NCBI GenBank assembly: GCA_902826605.1
Contig: CADEFM010000011.1
Location: forward strand, 98,501 to 162,500
Length of the DNA: 64,000 nt
Direction: 5' to 3'
Origin: an uncultured Acidobacteriota bacterium
Lineage (GTDB): Bacteria; Acidobacteriota; Terriglobia; Bryobacterales; Bryobacteraceae
Positions 63,970 to 64,000 of the stretch are shown in pieces. Below the pieces are notes generated by a model, which was given only the letters and a program-made list of their open reading frames with translations, had not been told where the DNA came from and searched no databases. A program made the position numbers and the translations under genes. Every line of letters starts with the position of its first letter. Positions within the stretch are counted from its first letter, which is position 1.

Positions 63970-64000
63970 AGACGATGTGCGCAAAGGTACTACGGTACCG

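Overview
This window looks like a chromosome segment from a high-GC, Gram-negative soil bacterium, most likely an Acidobacteriota of the Solibacter/Bryobacter type. Support comes from a DUF1800/DUF1501 pair next to an Oar-like outer-membrane barrel, tandem YXWGXW-repeat proteins, lipopolysaccharide genes (fabZ-lpxA-lpxI, an LptC/LptA-like fusion with lptB) and an UpxY-type exopolysaccharide operon. This assignment is inferred from gene content; no rRNA is present.

Layout. 1-6 kb: the end of a helix-hairpin-helix protein, recA, and a reverse-strand unit gltX-glnS-carbamoyltransferase. 6-12.6 kb: the secreted DUF1800/DUF1501 proteins and the Oar-like receptor. 12.6-14.4 kb: gene relics and a lone polyprenyl synthetase. 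14.4-20.3 kb: tRNA-Arg, a PH-like secreted protein, clpP, an Rrf2 regulator behind a small leader unit, thiE, a peroxiredoxin, a Phd/PIN toxin-antitoxin pair and fabZ-lpxA-lpxI. 20.4-36.8 kb: M20 peptidase, LPS export genes, a spermidine synthase-like membrane protein, ruvB-folK, YXWGXW proteins, a Kef-type antiporter, a CorC-type protein, penicillin acylase, VapBC and a GT21-like glycosyltransferase. 36.9-42.2 kb: a large OmpA-PKD-Ig protein, a relic-bearing gap, an LPMO-like secreted protein with an N-terminal histidine, a frameshifted Crp/Fnr gene and a ferredoxin.

42.2-54.1 kb is one reverse-strand exopolysaccharide operon, read from a recognisable promoter near 54.1 kb. The order is an UpxY/NusG-like antiterminator, two small DNA-binding-type proteins (one with a transposase-type HTH), Wza-like exporter, Wzc-like tyrosine autokinase, methyltransferase, GT2, polymerase, GT4, WecG/TagA-type transferase, WbaP-type initiating transferase and a second O-antigen-ligase-like protein. 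Most junctions overlap by 1-29 bases, implying coupled translation. No Wzx flippase is visible.

54.1-64 kb: a DUF2339/DUF3999 pair, a UBP zinc-finger protein, a MetX-like hydrolase, a Ser/Thr kinase relic and an accessory tail. The tail holds a type ISP-like restriction-modification protein with a one-base frameshift in a G run, a Phd antitoxin with a truncated ParE toxin, and a GxxExxY gene bracketed by two near-identical 33-bp direct repeats that cut into the toxin gene.

The least explained features are the GxxExxY cassette, the transposase-HTH/ribbon-helix-helix pair in the exopolysaccharide operon, and the compact leader/terminator unit in front of the Rrf2 gene.
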